From contig DAOWGY010000159.1 of the NCBI GenBank assembly GCA_030641695.1, positions 1 to 5,550 on the forward strand: a stretch of DNA of 5,550 nucleotides, written 5' to 3'. Source of the stretch: Gammaproteobacteria bacterium. GTDB lineage: Bacteria > Pseudomonadota > Gammaproteobacteria > Steroidobacterales > Woeseiaceae. The translations under genes and the position numbers were made by a program. The notes under the pieces were generated by a model. It was not told the origin of the DNA. It made no database searches and saw nothing but the letters and a program-made list of their open reading frames with translations. Positions 5,520 to 5,550 of the stretch are shown piece by piece. Numbering within the stretch: position 1 is the first letter of the stretch; each line of letters opens with the position of its first letter.

Positions 5520-5550
5520 ATGAGTATTGATCGCAGGAAATTCCTCGGGA
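5520..5550 (+). CDS. N-terminus of a twin-arginine (Tat) exported protein, cut by window edge
   Basis: Only ten codons are present: MSIDRRKFLG. This matches the twin-arginine consensus (RRxFL), so the product is probably exported folded, often with a bound cofactor. ACAGG 6 nt upstream is a modest ribosome site. It is 21 bp downstream of the 8-Cys gene on the same strand. Nothing can be said of the mature protein. Confidence 0.65.
   Translation, partial: MSIDRRKFLG

Overview
The window reads as part of a chromosome from a proteobacterium, most likely a gammaproteobacterium. It is GC-rich, has Shine-Dalgarno sites of the GGAG/GAGG type, and several products carry Sec signal peptides ending in AxA. 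The families present (DUF3300, SnoaL/DUF4440-like, DUF885, an MDR alcohol dehydrogenase, an 8-Cys zinc-ribbon protein, a Tat-exported protein) suit a free-living Gram-negative. The taxon is an inference from family content and style, not from a marker gene. I see no rRNA, tRNA, CRISPR array, IS element or phage gene.

Layout. Positions 1-1416 (minus strand) hold a large secreted DUF3300 protein that runs off the left edge with no stop in the window, so plus-strand ORFs there are shadows. A 97-bp gap with an 11-bp-period direct repeat and a strong dyad separates it from a small secreted SnoaL/NTF2-like protein (1514-1975, minus). A compact divergent promoter region (1976-2093) separates that pair from a zinc-type alcohol dehydrogenase (2094-3119, plus) that keeps its catalytic zinc ligands but has lost the structural-zinc cysteine lobe. 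A 169-bp AT-rich gap with a likely promoter and long leader precedes a secreted DUF885 metallopeptidase-like protein (3289-5052, plus). A GC-rich hairpin follows, then a small 8-cysteine protein (5139-5498, plus) and the first 10 codons of a protein starting with a twin-arginine motif (5520 to the right edge).

How they work together. The three large or secreted products (DUF3300, SnoaL-like, DUF885) act outside the cytoplasm; the dehydrogenase and the zinc-ribbon protein look cytoplasmic. The two minus-strand genes may share transcription or respond to the same regulator. The 8-Cys gene and the Tat gene are 21 bp apart and probably co-transcribed. There is no clear shared pathway across the whole window, and it does not look like a defence or mobile system. 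The points most worth following are the zinc-lobe loss in the dehydrogenase and the regulatory architecture in front of the DUF3300 gene.
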